DNA of 64,000 bases from Bacillus sp. B-jedd (GCF_000821085.1 NZ_CCXR01000001.1:2129001-2193000); one strand, 5' to 3'. Positions 51,657 through 62,892 are shown, numbered from the stretch's first letter. Program-made: numbers and translations. The notes: generated by a model from the sequence alone, not told the origin.

Positions 51657-52457
51657 TTATTGCTTGGCAAATTTCAGTTTAACTTTAGGATCCCCAAGCG
51701 CGACAATTTGCTGTTCGGCAAGCTTTGCCAATGCATATTGGCCATCGACTGTCGGGTGGATATCACCTGGCAGTATGTACTGGGCCTGCTTTCCATTATA
51801 TGCCGAATAGGCATCGGCAATTAAGATGGAGCCCAGCTTACCACTTGGGTTGATTACCTGTCCATTCACTTGTCCAATGAAGCTCTCACCCATAAAGTGA
51901 AATGAATTAAGGACTGGGTTGCTAGTGAGACCGAAAGGATTATAAAGGGTATACAAAATAACTGGCGCGTCAGTTTTAGCCCGGATATTTGCGAGTATGC
52001 TATTCAAATTAATCTTCAGCTGATAAACCGCAGCCTGTACCTTCTGTAACATCTCAGGAGTTACCTCCACAGGTTTGCCGCTTTTGATGAGTTCAGAAAG
52101 ACCGGCAGCCTGCATTAAATCATTGCTGCCGATATTCAAAGTGACCACATCTGCTTTTTTAATTGCATCTGCGAAAGCAGGTTCATGTTCCATAGCCGTT
52201 AAGAGCTGGGTGGAAGTCCAGCCGGTCTTGCTGAGATTTGTCACTTTATGGTCGCGTTCACCAATCAAACCCGGGAATGCATAATCTGAGGGCTTTGTTT
52301 TGTCAGTGCCAAGATTCCAGCCAAACGTAATGGAGTCGCCTAGTGCCACAATTTTCAGCTTCTTTCCGCCTACATTTTCAGCTGAAACCGCTGGGGCAAA
52401 AATAGTTCCGAATAACAAAATGAATACAAGTACACTTCTCAATTTTGAATAATTCAT
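51657..52457 (-). CDS. secreted GDSL/SGNH esterase
   Basis: 266 residues. Signal peptide with an AVSA-EN cleavage site near residue 26, block I IVALGDSITFGWN (catalytic Ser), block III NIGSNDL (Asn) and block V GDIHPTVDGQ (Asp, His). SGNH hydrolases deacylate lipids or cell-wall and polysaccharide esters. AAAGGAGG precedes the start. Confidence 0.88.
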   Translation of the reverse strand: MNYSKLRSVLVFILLFGTIFAPAVSAENVGGKKLKIVALGDSITFGWNLGTDKTKPSDYAFPGLIGERDHKVTNLSKTGWTSTQLLTAMEHEPAFADAIKKADVVTLNIGSNDLMQAAGLSELIKSGKPVEVTPEMLQKVQAAVYQLKINLNSILANIRAKTDAPVILYTLYNPFGLTSNPVLNSFHFMGESFIGQVNGQVINPSGKLGSILIADAYSAYNGKQAQYILPGDIHPTVDGQYALAKLAEQQIVALGDPKVKLKFAKQ

Positions 52458-52598
52458 GCTTAACCTCCTTTTTTATTCAACCCCAATTATATTCTAAATA
52501 TTCAGATAACAGAACATCAATCAGTCTACAAAATCCGCACTCCTTTACTTGGTAATTTGGCAAAGATTTAATAAGATAGAAAAAGGGGTGAACGCAGC

Positions 52599-52667
52599 AT
52601 GGCAGTTATTTTTGCAAAAAAAGAAAGAGCCGTGGCAGCGAGCCGTACTGTTGGCCATTCCGTTTGA
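52599..52667 (+). CDS. possible 22-aa leader peptide
   Basis: ATG with AAAGGGGTGA 8 bases upstream, 22 codons (MAVIFAKKERAVAASRTVGHSV), ending just before the next gene. It could be a translated leader or a chance frame. Confidence 0.3.
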   Translation: MAVIFAKKERAVAASRTVGHSV

Positions 52668-52684
52668 AAAGTAGGTGGAAGCAA

Positions 52685-53251
52685 ATGATAACAGGAGAGA
52701 TAATTACGATAAAACCGTTTGAAAATGAAGATTTGCCGGTTCTTTGGGAACTTGCGTACGGAGAAGAAAATCCTGAATGGAAGAAGTGGGATGCACCTTA
52801 TTTTCCTTTAAAGAAAAGAGAAAAGGAAGAATATATTATCAGCATGCAAATTCTTATAGAAGAAGGGCTCGAAACGAGGTGGGGGATCTGGGCGGAAGGA
52901 CAGTTAATTGGCAGTGTATCGTATTACTGGGAACATAAGCCGTCCCTCTGGCTTGAGGTCGGCATAGTTATTTATACTCCATCCTTTTGGAATGGCGGAT
53001 ATGGAACCGAGGCATTGAAGTTATGGATCGGCCACTTATTTAACACCCTCCCGATTCATAGGATTGGTTATACAACATGGTCAGGGAATAAAAGAATGAT
53101 CAGGCTGGGAGAAAAACTCGGCATGATGATGGAAGGGCGGATTAGAAAAGCAAGGCTCTACAATGGAAACCTATATGATTCCATTAAAATGGGTATACTG
53201 AAGGAAGAATGGGAAGCCTTTAATCAAAACAAAGCCGCCATGGAATCATAA
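52685..53251 (+). CDS. GNAT acetyltransferase (RimJ/RimL-like)
   Basis: 188 residues; IKPFENEDLPVLWEL at the start, then LEVGIVIYTPSFWNGGYGTEAL as the acetyl-CoA pyrophosphate loop region and HRIGYTTWSGNKRMIRLGEKLGM as the C-terminal part. Such enzymes acetylate protein N termini or small molecules. ATG 52685 has AGGTGG 6 bases upstream; the alternative TTG 52664 overlaps the leader frame. Confidence 0.8.
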   Translation: MITGEIITIKPFENEDLPVLWELAYGEENPEWKKWDAPYFPLKKREKEEYIISMQILIEEGLETRWGIWAEGQLIGSVSYYWEHKPSLWLEVGIVIYTPSFWNGGYGTEALKLWIGHLFNTLPIHRIGYTTWSGNKRMIRLGEKLGMMMEGRIRKARLYNGNLYDSIKMGILKEEWEAFNQNKAAMES

Positions 53252-53268
53252 TCCCGGCGGCTTTTTGC
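53231..53268. terminator. bidirectional terminator of the GNAT and phn genes
   Basis: AAAGCCGCC / GGCGGCTTTTT stem; the left arm is inside the last codons of the acetyltransferase gene. On the other strand GCCGCC / GGCGGC is followed by TTTGTTTTG, so it also serves the leftward phn operon ending at 53280. Confidence 0.8.
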
Positions 53269-53279
53269 TGTCTTGACTT

Positions 53280-54920
53280 TCACTTTACTGATTTCCTGGC
53301 AGATTCTGATATGAGATCAGCCAAAAATACAAGCATCATATAACATAACAGAAGTAGGGTGAGTTCCGAGTAATGGAAGAAACTCATGCTCAATTTAAAC
53401 TGTTGTCCGAGCCCACCAGCACCTACGAAGCCGACGACGATGGTTGTCCTCATAATGACTTCCCATCGATAGAGGATGTAGGTAAGGAACTTAGGCATGA
53501 CAGCGGGAATAACCCCGTAAAAAAGGCTTTGCCACTTTGAAGCGCCTGCGCTTGCCAGGTTTCTGACTGGCCTTGCATCCATATCTTCAATGACTTCGGC
53601 CCACAGCTTTCCCAATATCCCAAAGTTGTGGAGTGCAAGGGCAATCGCCCCAGGCAATAGACCAGGCTTCAAAATAAACACAATCAACATCGCCCAGACA
53701 AGTTCAGGCACCGCACGTGAAAAAATATAAGAAATTCGCACGATGGCAAATACAATCCAATTATACCAATGCTTTGTTGCCGTCAAACTCCCGTCAGCGA
53801 TATTCCTGGCTGCTGGAATAACGGTAAAAAAAGCTGCCACCGTGGCAAAACCGATAGCCATAATGCTCATGACGAGCGTATCAAACGTCATGCTAAGTGC
53901 ATTTCTCCAGCTTTCAGCCTGGAAGAACGCAGGAGAGTCTTCGCCAATCCCTGCCATCCCACCGAAAAAACTGGCGGCATGTGATGCGTTTTCGTGTGTA
54001 AGAAGAGACGATAAACCAGCTCCCTCGGCCACATAAATATAAAGCCACGAAACAACGATCAGAATCCCTGCGAGAAAAAAAGAAATCTTTCCGCTCATAA
54101 AAAACTTATTCTTTCCTTTATTGAGCAAGGCGCCGCGCACAAGGCTGCTCCAGCCATCAATCAAAATCACTAAAAGAATCAAGAAATAAACATACGTCCA
54201 CACTTCATCATATTTCAAGTCCGCCAATGCTAATTGAATCTGATAACCTAGACCGCCAAGACCGACAAAGCTCATGATCGCAGACGAGCGGATCGCGCAT
54301 TCGTACCTGTACATCAAATAGCTGATAAAGTCTGCTCTTACAAGGGGCAGGTACCCATAAAACAATAATTGCAGCCTTGAGGCCCCGGCGGTTCTCAAAG
54401 CTTCAATCGGCTGTCCCGGGACATCCGTCAGCATATCCGCAAAAATCCTCCCTAAAATACCGCCATATGGAATGGCAAGAGCGAATATTGCCGCGAAAGG
54501 GGAAAGTCCAATGGCTGCAACGAAAAGCCAGGCCCAAACTAATTCATGGATCGACCGAGTAAATCCAAGGATTCCGCGGAAGAATAATTTTGAAAAGAAC
54601 CTGGAAGCTTTGGCGTTAAAGAGAACCCCAGAAGCCAAAACCCCTGCTATAAAAGCGTAGACGAAGGCAATCGCCATTCCGGCAGTGGCATAGGCGAGGG
54701 TCAGCCATGAAGCTTTAAGCCCAAGCAAAAGCACGTCCGAGGAAAGGGAAGGGAAAACAAGCCCTTTAAAGATTTCAATAATCATTGTACTGCCGCCGGA
54801 ATGGGCCAATCCGGAACCCCATTCGACGAATGATAAACTCCATATAAAAACAAACAGTAAAATAGCTGTCAATGTCAGCCGCTTATGGGACCTAAACCGG
54901 GACGCCAGTGTGTTATTCAT
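53280..54920 (-). CDS. phnE: phosphonate-type ABC permease, two fused domains (PhnE-PhnE)
   Basis: 546 residues, about twice the usual PhnE length. Each half has a set of about six helices and one EAA-type cytoplasmic loop: EALRTAGASRLQLLFYGYLP in the first half and NLASAGASKWQSLFYGVIPA in the second. SIHELVWAWLFVAA and VPELVWAMLIV are the matching helix pairs. It is thus a fusion of the two permease subunits that are separate in many PhnCDE systems. It overlaps the ATPase gene by 8 bases. Confidence 0.88.
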   Translation of the reverse strand: MNNTLASRFRSHKRLTLTAILLFVFIWSLSFVEWGSGLAHSGGSTMIIEIFKGLVFPSLSSDVLLLGLKASWLTLAYATAGMAIAFVYAFIAGVLASGVLFNAKASRFFSKLFFRGILGFTRSIHELVWAWLFVAAIGLSPFAAIFALAIPYGGILGRIFADMLTDVPGQPIEALRTAGASRLQLLFYGYLPLVRADFISYLMYRYECAIRSSAIMSFVGLGGLGYQIQLALADLKYDEVWTYVYFLILLVILIDGWSSLVRGALLNKGKNKFFMSGKISFFLAGILIVVSWLYIYVAEGAGLSSLLTHENASHAASFFGGMAGIGEDSPAFFQAESWRNALSMTFDTLVMSIMAIGFATVAAFFTVIPAARNIADGSLTATKHWYNWIVFAIVRISYIFSRAVPELVWAMLIVFILKPGLLPGAIALALHNFGILGKLWAEVIEDMDARPVRNLASAGASKWQSLFYGVIPAVMPKFLTYILYRWEVIMRTTIVVGFVGAGGLGQQFKLSMSFFHYSELTLLLLCYMMLVFLADLISESARKSVK

Positions 54921-55680
54921 TGGCCTGGACCACTTTCAGCTTATATAAATCGCCCAGAAGTTGATCCGTAACCTGCTCTGTCGGAAGGTCAAAAAAGATT
55001 TGGCCATCCTTGAGCGCAATAATCCTCGAGAAATACTTTCTGGCATACTCGACTGAATGAAGGCTGGCGATGAGCGTCTGATTTTGTTCCGAAACGATGG
55101 AGGATAAGACAGCTAAAACATCCTCCGCGCGGGCTGGGTCAAGGGACGCTACTGGTTCATCGGCCAAGACGATTTCCGGCTTTTGGACAAGCAAGCGGGC
55201 GAGGGCGACCCTTTGCTGTTCTCCGCCGGAAAGGGAGGAGGTCTCCTCAAACATCTTGTCTTCAAGGCCGACCCGCCGTAGGGCAAGCTCAGCCATTTGC
55301 TTGTCCCGGGGCAGGAACAGCGAAATCAGTGATTTTACAAGACCCCAATCGGCAAGCCGACCGGCGAGGACATTATGAATGACCGCGAGCTGGCCGACAA
55401 GGTCGAATTGCTGGCGGATGACCCCGGCTTTCTTGGCAAAAGCTTTTCCGCTTTTATAAAGCGAGCGACGTTTTCCAGCGACAATCCATTCGCCCTCATC
55501 AGGCTCTACCGTGCCGACGATAGTATTCAGCAAAGTTGTTTTCCCGGCGCCGCTCGGACCGATCAGTGCGACTTTCTCGCCTTTGGAAATAATAAAAGAA
55601 AGGGAAGAGAGTGCAGACTTCTTCCCAAACGATTTTGAAATATTAATAGCCTCTAACATTCTGATTTGTTCCATTTCCAT
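54913..55680 (-). CDS. phnC: phosphonate-type ABC ATPase
   Basis: 255 residues: Walker A GPSGAGKTTLLNTI, LSGGEQQRVALARLL signature, Walker B VLADEPVASLDP, and ASLHSVEYARKYFSRI as the switch region. PhnC type. A GTG at 55683 and an ATG at 55674 are possible alternative starts. Middle gene of the leftward phnD-phnC-phnE unit. Confidence 0.85.
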   Translation of the reverse strand: MEMEQIRMLEAINISKSFGKKSALSSLSFIISKGEKVALIGPSGAGKTTLLNTIVGTVEPDEGEWIVAGKRRSLYKSGKAFAKKAGVIRQQFDLVGQLAVIHNVLAGRLADWGLVKSLISLFLPRDKQMAELALRRVGLEDKMFEETSSLSGGEQQRVALARLLVQKPEIVLADEPVASLDPARAEDVLAVLSSIVSEQNQTLIASLHSVEYARKYFSRIIALKDGQIFFDLPTEQVTDQLLGDLYKLKVVQANE

Positions 55681-55688
55681 CACACCTG

Positions 55689-56567
55689 TTACTTGATAAT
55701 CTTCAATTCTTTTGCAACTTCTTCAATCGCCTGGTAATTTTCGTTTTTCGTCTCGATAAATTTATCGGTTGCGAACATGTTCAGCCCGGAAAGCTGTTCG
55801 GGCGTCATGGAAAGAAGCGCTGTTTTTACTTTTTCTTTTGTCTCTTTATCCGTTTTATTAATCATCCAATGATAGTCATAATAGGCCGGAGTTGTGTAAA
55901 AAACATTGACTTTATTTGTATCGACCTTTTTCTCCTTCACAGCGGTTTCCCAAACAGCTTCATTCAGGGCACCCGCCTTAAACGCCCCCGATTCAATCAG
56001 TTTGTAGGTTGTATCATGGGAGCCGGAAAAATTCGGCTGGTCGTCAAAATCCTTGGCAGGGTCAATGCCTTCCTTCATTAAATAGTAGCGGGGCATTAAA
56101 TGGCCAGAAGTTGAACTTTCACTTCCGAAAGTAAAAGATTTCCCCTTCAGGTCGCCAAGCGAGCTGATGCCCGAATCCTTTTGAGTAATAAATACGGAGT
56201 GAAATTCCGCATCACGCGGCCTTTGGGCTATTGCCTCCGCTTCAGGGACCAGGCTTTTCGCCTGCACGCCTGTCAATCCTCCAAAAAACGCCAGCTGGAT
56301 ATCCCCGCGCTGAAAGGCCGTTACAAGTGCAGCATAATCAACTGATGGGACAAATTCAACTTTCATACCTGTTTCTTCTGACAAGTGTTTTGCGACCGCA
56401 TCCATGCTCTTTTTCATCTCAGTGGCGCTTTGATCGGGGATCGCGCCGATTTTAAAAACTTTACCCTTATTATTTTCAACTGAATCGGACGATTCCTCTT
56501 TGTTTCCGCATCCCGCAGCAGCCAGCATCAGTAACGCAGCAAGGAAAACGACTAGCCATTTTTTCAT
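55689..56567 (-). CDS. phnD: PhnD-type substrate-binding lipoprotein
   Basis: 292 residues; lipoprotein signal MLAAAGC (Cys20). IGAIPDQSATEMKK, QLAFFGGLTGVQAKSLVPEA, FHSVFITQKDSGI, FTFGSESSTSGHLMPRYYL and YYDYHWMI follow the PhnD fold. The GGLTGVQA/FGSESSTSG branch includes proteins annotated as putative selenate-type binding proteins, so phosphonate, phosphite or another oxyanion may be the ligand. ATG 56567 with GGAGG 9 bases upstream. Confidence 0.85.
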   Translation of the reverse strand: MKKWLVVFLAALLMLAAAGCGNKEESSDSVENNKGKVFKIGAIPDQSATEMKKSMDAVAKHLSEETGMKVEFVPSVDYAALVTAFQRGDIQLAFFGGLTGVQAKSLVPEAEAIAQRPRDAEFHSVFITQKDSGISSLGDLKGKSFTFGSESSTSGHLMPRYYLMKEGIDPAKDFDDQPNFSGSHDTTYKLIESGAFKAGALNEAVWETAVKEKKVDTNKVNVFYTTPAYYDYHWMINKTDKETKEKVKTALLSMTPEQLSGLNMFATDKFIETKNENYQAIEEVAKELKIIK

Positions 56568-56663
56568 ATAGATTGCCTCCGTTATAATCATGTAAGTTCA
56601 CTGTTGTTAATTTTATAGAAAAAAGGCGAAAGTACAATGGATTTAACAATATAGCCATGATTC

Positions 56664-56706
56664 AAATTATCGATACAGTCCATATGAGTCAATCGAAATT
56701 CTCGAT
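56664..56706 (-). promoter_or_regulatory. phn operon promoter with palindromic operator
   Basis: Reverse strand TTGACT (56687-56692) and TAATTT (56664-56669) with 17 bases between. The palindrome ATCGA-N5-TCGAT at 56692-56706 touches the -35 box and could be a repressor site. Confidence 0.4.
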
Positions 56707-56720
56707 ATAGCTTTCTCTGG

Positions 56721-56757
56721 CAAAACAAATCCCCGCAGCCAATTAGCTGCAGGGAAC
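56721..56757 (-). terminator. terminator of the ABC-F gene
   Basis: Reverse strand CCCTGCAGC / GCTGCGGGG with a TAATTG loop, followed by ATTTGTTTT. Confidence 0.8.
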
Positions 56758-56768
56758 CATTTCATTGT

Positions 56769-58319
56769 TTAAGCTTTTATAGACCATTCTTCCACATTCC
56801 AAACCCTCGTTACCCATCCCTCATAAAATTCAGGCTCATGGCAGACGAGGACAATCGTGCCTTTATAGTTTTTAAGTGCCTTTTGCAATTCTTCTTTCGC
56901 GGTAATATCCAGATGGTTAGTCGGCTCGTCAAACAGGATCCAGTTGCTTTCATACATCATCAGCTTGCAGAGCCGGACTTTTGCTTGCTCACCGCCGCTT
57001 AATTGGCTGAGTGGGCGGGATATATGCTCATTCTTCAAACCACAGCGCGCGAGAGCGGCACGGACTTGATGCTGATCGAGCGAAGGGAACTCATTCCAGA
57101 CATCATCAATCGGAGTGACGTCTTTTGCTTTCACTTCCTGTTCAAAATATGAAGGGAAGAGGAAATCACCACGTTCCACTTTACCGCCAAGAGGATCGAT
57201 TTTGCCTAGCATTGTTTTCAGTAAAGTTGATTTACCGACTCCGTTGCAGCCGATAATCGCGATTTTTTCGCCTTTTTCGATGACCATGTCCATTTTGGGC
57301 AGGAGGGGATGAGTATAGCCAATTTCCAAATCCTTCGCTTCAAAAACAAAGCGGCTGCTACTACGCGACTCTTTAAATTCGAAAGTCGGCTTAATAGCTG
57401 TTTCCGGGCGATCAATCCGCTCCAGGCGCTCCAGCTGTTTCTGTCGACTTTTTGCACGGCCGGTCGTTGAATAACGGGCTTTATTTTTCGCAATGAAATC
57501 TTCCTGTTTTTTAATGAATTCTTGCTGTTTTTCGTACGCATTTATATGCTGATTTTTATTAATTTCAGCAAGCTCGAGGAATTTTTCATACGTCGCCGTA
57601 TAGCGGGTCAGCTTTGAAAATTCCAGGTGGAAAATTGTATTCGAAACTGAGTTCATAAACTCCGTATCGTGGGAAATGAGCAGAAAAGCATACGGATATT
57701 CCTTCAGATAGCCGGACAACCATCGGATATGTTCGACATCGAGATAGTTTGTCGGCTCATCGAGCAAAAGGACTCTCGGCTGCTCGAGCAAAAGCTTGGC
57801 TAGAAGCACTTTTGTACGCTGTCCGCCGCTAAGCGCCGCGACATCCCTGTCAAGGCCAATCGCATCAAGCCCCAACCCCCGAGCCGCTTCTTCAATCTTA
57901 ATATCCAATGTGTAAAATCCTCCGGCGTCAAGGGCGTCCTGAATTTCTCCCATCCGTTCCAGAAGTTCTTCAAGCTCTTCAGGAGTCGCATCGGCCATTT
58001 TAGCCGTCACTTCATTCAACTCCCGTTCCTTTTCAAAAAGGGGAAGGAAGGCATCACGGAGAACATCGCGCATCGAGCGTCCCGCGGTAAGTACGGTGTG
58101 CTGGTCCAGGTATCCGTATTGCACGCCAGGTGTCCATTCGACCTTCCCGCTGTCGTGGATGAGTTGATTCGTAATAATATTCATCAGCGTTGACTTACCG
58201 ACGCCGTTCGCGCCAACGAGGCCAACATGGTCCTCGGCCAATAGCCGGAAAGAGACATCTTTGAAAAGGGTGCGATCCCCGAATGTATGACTTAAATTTT
58301 CTACAATTAATAGTGCCAT
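56769..58319 (-). CDS. ABC-F family ATPase (YfmM-like)
   Basis: 516 residues with two ABC domains and no membrane part: GANGVGKSTLMN, LSGGQRTKVLLAKLL, LLLDEPTNYLDV; then GCNGVGKSTLLK, LSGGEQAKVRLCKLM, LFDEPTNHLDI, separated by a charged linker (KNKARYSTTGRAKSRQKQ), the P-site tRNA interaction motif of ABC-F proteins. They act on the ribosome. Length and sequence are closest to Bacillus YfmM. The frame runs on to 58484 but ATG 58319 with the conserved MALLIVENLSHTFG start is right; its ribosome binding site (GAGG) is weak. Confidence 0.85.
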   Translation of the reverse strand: MALLIVENLSHTFGDRTLFKDVSFRLLAEDHVGLVGANGVGKSTLMNIITNQLIHDSGKVEWTPGVQYGYLDQHTVLTAGRSMRDVLRDAFLPLFEKERELNEVTAKMADATPEELEELLERMGEIQDALDAGGFYTLDIKIEEAARGLGLDAIGLDRDVAALSGGQRTKVLLAKLLLEQPRVLLLDEPTNYLDVEHIRWLSGYLKEYPYAFLLISHDTEFMNSVSNTIFHLEFSKLTRYTATYEKFLELAEINKNQHINAYEKQQEFIKKQEDFIAKNKARYSTTGRAKSRQKQLERLERIDRPETAIKPTFEFKESRSSSRFVFEAKDLEIGYTHPLLPKMDMVIEKGEKIAIIGCNGVGKSTLLKTMLGKIDPLGGKVERGDFLFPSYFEQEVKAKDVTPIDDVWNEFPSLDQHQVRAALARCGLKNEHISRPLSQLSGGEQAKVRLCKLMMYESNWILFDEPTNHLDITAKEELQKALKNYKGTIVLVCHEPEFYEGWVTRVWNVEEWSIKA

Positions 58320-58485
58320 TTCGATTGAATTCCTCACTTCTTTTAAAAATACACCTATTTTCCTATCATACAAGATTTTTACCGAATCCGCTATATCCCT
58401 GAAGCGTAAAGCAGAAGTGTACCCGTGTAAAAAAAGGATTTTTTGGCATAGTAAAGAAATTAATAATGAAAAAGGGGGAATCAAT

Positions 58486-58929
58486 TTGAATTTAAAGCTT
58501 ACAGAACTGACAAAGGATAACTGGGAAGAGTGTGCAAGATTAAAAGTACACGAAGATTAAAAGGATTTTATGGCACCAAATCTATATTCAATTGCTGAAG
58601 TACAGTTTCTTGACAACTTTGAAGCCGGGGGAATTCAGGATGGAGAGAGGATGATAGGGTATGCAATGGCGGGCCTTGATCCTGATGAACATAACTACTG
58701 GATTTACCGTTTTATGATCGATAAAGAGAGCCAAGGGAAAGGGTATGGCAAAAAAGGACTCCAGTTGCTTACGGACAGGCTTAAACAGAACGAAGGATGC
58801 AGGTTGATCATGGTTGGTAATCATCCGGAAAACGAATCAGCTTCAAGGCTGTATAAATCCTGCAGATTCGAAGACAAAGGGATGGCGCCATGGGGTGAAA
58901 AGCTGATGGGGCTGCAAGTAAACGAATGA
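58486..58929 (+). pseudogene. GNAT acetyltransferase interrupted by an in-frame stop codon
   Basis: A TTG start with AAAGGGGGAA upstream opens a frame reading MNLKLTELTKDNWEECARLK, then stops at TAA 58558-58560. The same frame continues with KDFMAPNLYSIAEVQFLDNF and RFMIDKESQGKGYGKKGLQL (acetyl-CoA loop) to 58929. As I recall, relatives (spermine/spermidine acetyltransferase, PaiA/BltD type) have Gln at this position, so CAA to TAA is the simplest change. The 119-codon remainder starting at ATG 58570 lacks a ribosome binding site. It is either a pseudogene or a sequencing error. Confidence 0.75.
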
Positions 58930-59043
58930 AAAATCAACATTGAACAAAATTTCGCTACCTAGTAAATTTTATTTCAACTTTACAGAAATAACGTTCACTT
59001 CCGAGTGAAATTATTCTCTATATCACTTAACCTTTGTTCAAAT

Positions 59044-59084
59044 AAAAAAAGTGGAGTCCCATTTGAACGGGACTCCACTTTTTT

Positions 59085-59086
<2 letters not shown>
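59044..59086 (-). terminator. terminator of the xpt-pbuX operon
   Basis: Perfect 16-bp stem AAAAAAGTGGAGTCCC / GGGACTCCACTTTTTT with an 8-base loop. Confidence 0.9.
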
Positions 59087-60982
<1,896 letters not shown>

Positions 60983-61045
60983 CTATGAAAAAATAAAAGC
61001 CCAAAGGCATTGCACCCTGAATATAGAAGGGAAGCAATAGCCTTT
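60983..61045 (-). terminator. riboswitch-controlled terminator of xpt-pbuX
   Basis: Reverse strand GCCCAAAGGCTATTGCTTCCC / GGGTGCAATGCCTTTGGGC with loop TTCTATATTCA, followed by TTTTATTTTTT. Forms when guanine is bound. Confidence 0.88.
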
Positions 61046-61104
61046 GGGCATATAACCGAAAGGAAAAGAAGGATGCGCAAAAAATAGAGTCATCCATCCA
61101 TCGC

Positions 61105-61175
61105 CACCCATAGTCGGATCATTTACGGTAATCCGGTAGAAACTTGCAGGCCATATCCCTGCCATTATACGAGTG
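61105..61175 (-). ncRNA. guanine riboswitch aptamer
   Basis: Reverse strand TATAATGGCAGGGATATGGCC, then CTGCAAGTTTCTACCGG, ATTACCGTAAATGATCCGACTATG match the purine-riboswitch consensus: the GATATGG, GTTTCTACC and GACTATG core. The C in GACTATG is the base that specifies guanine or hypoxanthine over adenine. The promoter is TTGCAT-16-TATAAT (61194-61221). It controls xpt and pbuX through the terminator downstream. Confidence 0.9.
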
Positions 61176-61193
61176 ATATTAAAAGTAAGGCTA

Positions 61194-61221
61194 ATTATAT
61201 CATGAAGTTAAAAAGATGCAA
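61194..61221 (-). promoter_or_regulatory. promoter of the xpt-pbuX transcript
   Basis: Reverse strand TTGCAT (61216-61221) and TATAAT (61194-61199) separated by 16 bases, just upstream of the aptamer. Confidence 0.75.
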
Positions 61222-61287
61222 CCGAAGTTTACAAGAATAATTTTTGCCAGTAGAATTTTTTCAAAGATAAGAATATATAAAATATGT

Positions 61288-61432
61288 CTAGCTCCAGCGC
61301 CTAGCGCCTAATGTACTTCGATCCCCTCGCTACGATAAGTCAACATCGATTCGCTCACGCTTATCGTGTTTCCTTTATCTCCATCGGGGCCCTCCAGTCC
61401 ATACGGCGCTGAACAGGCGCTTGCGCTTTTCT
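61288..61432. repeat. repeat family B, copy 3
   Basis: Begins CTAGCTCCAGCGCCTAGCGCC and ends AACAGGCGCTTGCGCTTTT, with inner arms GATAAGTCAACATC...CGCTTATCG. Longest of the three copies. It separates the xpt promoter from the kbl upstream region (no gene in 61222-61646). Confidence 0.8.
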
Positions 61433-61472
61433 TAATGTAAGCGCAACCAAAATGCTTCCATTATGTTTTAAA

Positions 61473-61513
61473 AAAGGTTAAAATGTCCTTGCAGTATGAA
61501 CAAAGGTTAAAAT
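61473..61513 (+). repeat. direct repeat AAAGGTTAAAAT upstream of kbl
   Basis: AAAGGTTAAAAT at 61473-61484 and again at 61502-61513, 29 bases apart (three helical turns), followed by TATAGT at 61518-61523 as a possible -10. It could be a regulatory site of the threonine-degradation operon. Confidence 0.4.
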
Positions 61514-61646
61514 ATGCTATAGTAGGAAAGGGATTTACCCCTTTAAACTCCTGTAATTTAAGGAAGTATATGTGTCCACGCCAGAAAGACAACTGTCTAC
61601 ATACCGGTGACGTTTTACAATAATTCATACAAAAGGAGAGATTCAG

Positions 61647-62840
61647 ATGTCCAGCAAAACACTGGAGCAATTCCTTGATACAAATCTTGGAGATTTAAAA
61701 GAAAAAGGTCTATACAATGTCATTGACCCGCTCGAAAGCCCCAATGGTCCTATGATTAAAATCAAGGGCAGGGAGCTGATCAACCTTTCTTCAAACAACT
61801 ATCTTGGCCTGGCAACAGACGAGAGGCTTAAGAAAGCAGCGGAACAGGCGATCGAACAATTCGGTGTCGGAGCAGGTGCTGTCAGGACGATCAACGGGAC
61901 ACTTGAGCTCCATGTCAAACTGGAGGAAAAGCTGGCTGAATTTAAAGGCACGGAAGCTGCGATTGCCTACCAATCTGGTTTCAATTGCAATATGGCTGCG
62001 ATTTCTGCCGTCATGGATAAAAATGATGCCATTCTTTCCGATGAGCTGAACCACGCTTCCATTATCGATGGCTGCAGGCTGTCTCGTGCGAAAATTATCC
62101 GTTTCAACCATTCGGATATGGAAGACCTTCGCGCAAAGGCAAAAGAAGCCAGGGAATCCGGACTTTATAAAAAATTGATGGTCATTACAGATGGTGTCTT
62201 TTCAATGGATGGCGACATTGCCCTACTCCCTGAAATTGTTGAAATTGCCGAGGAATTCGACCTAATGACGTATGTAGATGATGCCCACGGTTCAGGCGTG
62301 TTAGGAAAAGGCGCAGGGACAGTGAAGCACTTTGGCCTTCAGGATAAAATCGACTTCCAAATAGGGACATTGTCAAAAGCGATCGGTGTTGTCGGCGGAT
62401 ACGTCGCAGGGAAGAAAAACCTGATCGACTGGCTTAAGGTGAGAAGCCGGCCATTCCTTTTCTCAACATCCCTCACACCAGCGGATGTGGCCGCATCCAT
62501 TGCTTCCATTGATATTTTGACAGAAAGCACTGAGTTAAATGAGCGCCTCTGGGAAAACGGAAACTACTTGAAAAAAGGCCTGAAAAATCTTGGCTTCAAT
62601 ATTGGAGACAGCGAGACGCCGATTACGCCATGCATCATAGGGGAAGAAAAGCTGACCCAGGAATTCAGCAAAAGGCTGAACGATGAAGGTGTCTACGCAA
62701 AATCGATCGTATTCCCAACTGTACCCGCTGGAACAGGAAGGGTGCGCAATATGCCAACCGCGGCCCATACAAAGGATATGCTCGATAAAGCCATTTCTAT
62801 CTACGAAAAAGTCGGCAAAGAAATGGGCGTCATTAAATAA
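61647..62840 (+). CDS. kbl: glycine C-acetyltransferase (2-amino-3-ketobutyrate CoA ligase)
   Basis: 397 residues, alpha-oxoamine synthase family. [55 protein letters not shown], the PLP-binding lysine in [19 protein letters not shown], and [20 protein letters not shown] near the end. It splits 2-amino-3-oxobutyrate to glycine and acetyl-CoA. AAAGGAGAG lies upstream. Forms an operon with tdh. Confidence 0.92.
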   Translation: MSSKTLEQFLDTNLGDLKEKGLYNVIDPLESPNGPMIKIKGRELINLSSNNYLGLATDERLKKAAEQAIEQFGVGAGAVRTINGTLELHVKLEEKLAEFKGTEAAIAYQSGFNCNMAAISAVMDKNDAILSDELNHASIIDGCRLSRAKIIRFNHSDMEDLRAKAKEARESGLYKKLMVITDGVFSMDGDIALLPEIVEIAEEFDLMTYVDDAHGSGVLGKGAGTVKHFGLQDKIDFQIGTLSKAIGVVGGYVAGKKNLIDWLKVRSRPFLFSTSLTPADVAASIASIDILTESTELNERLWENGNYLKKGLKNLGFNIGDSETPITPCIIGEEKLTQEFSKRLNDEGVYAKSIVFPTVPAGTGRVRNMPTAAHTKDMLDKAISIYEKVGKEMGVIK

Positions 62841-62892
62841 CTCAACTAACGATAAACTGAATCTGGCTTTGCATATGGGGAGGATACCTGCA

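Noticed and set aside
61441..61646. T-box leader upstream of kbl-tdh
   Set aside because: No T-box motif (TGGNACCGCG) or downstream terminator/antiterminator is present; only a small AAAGGG/CCCTTT hairpin is seen.
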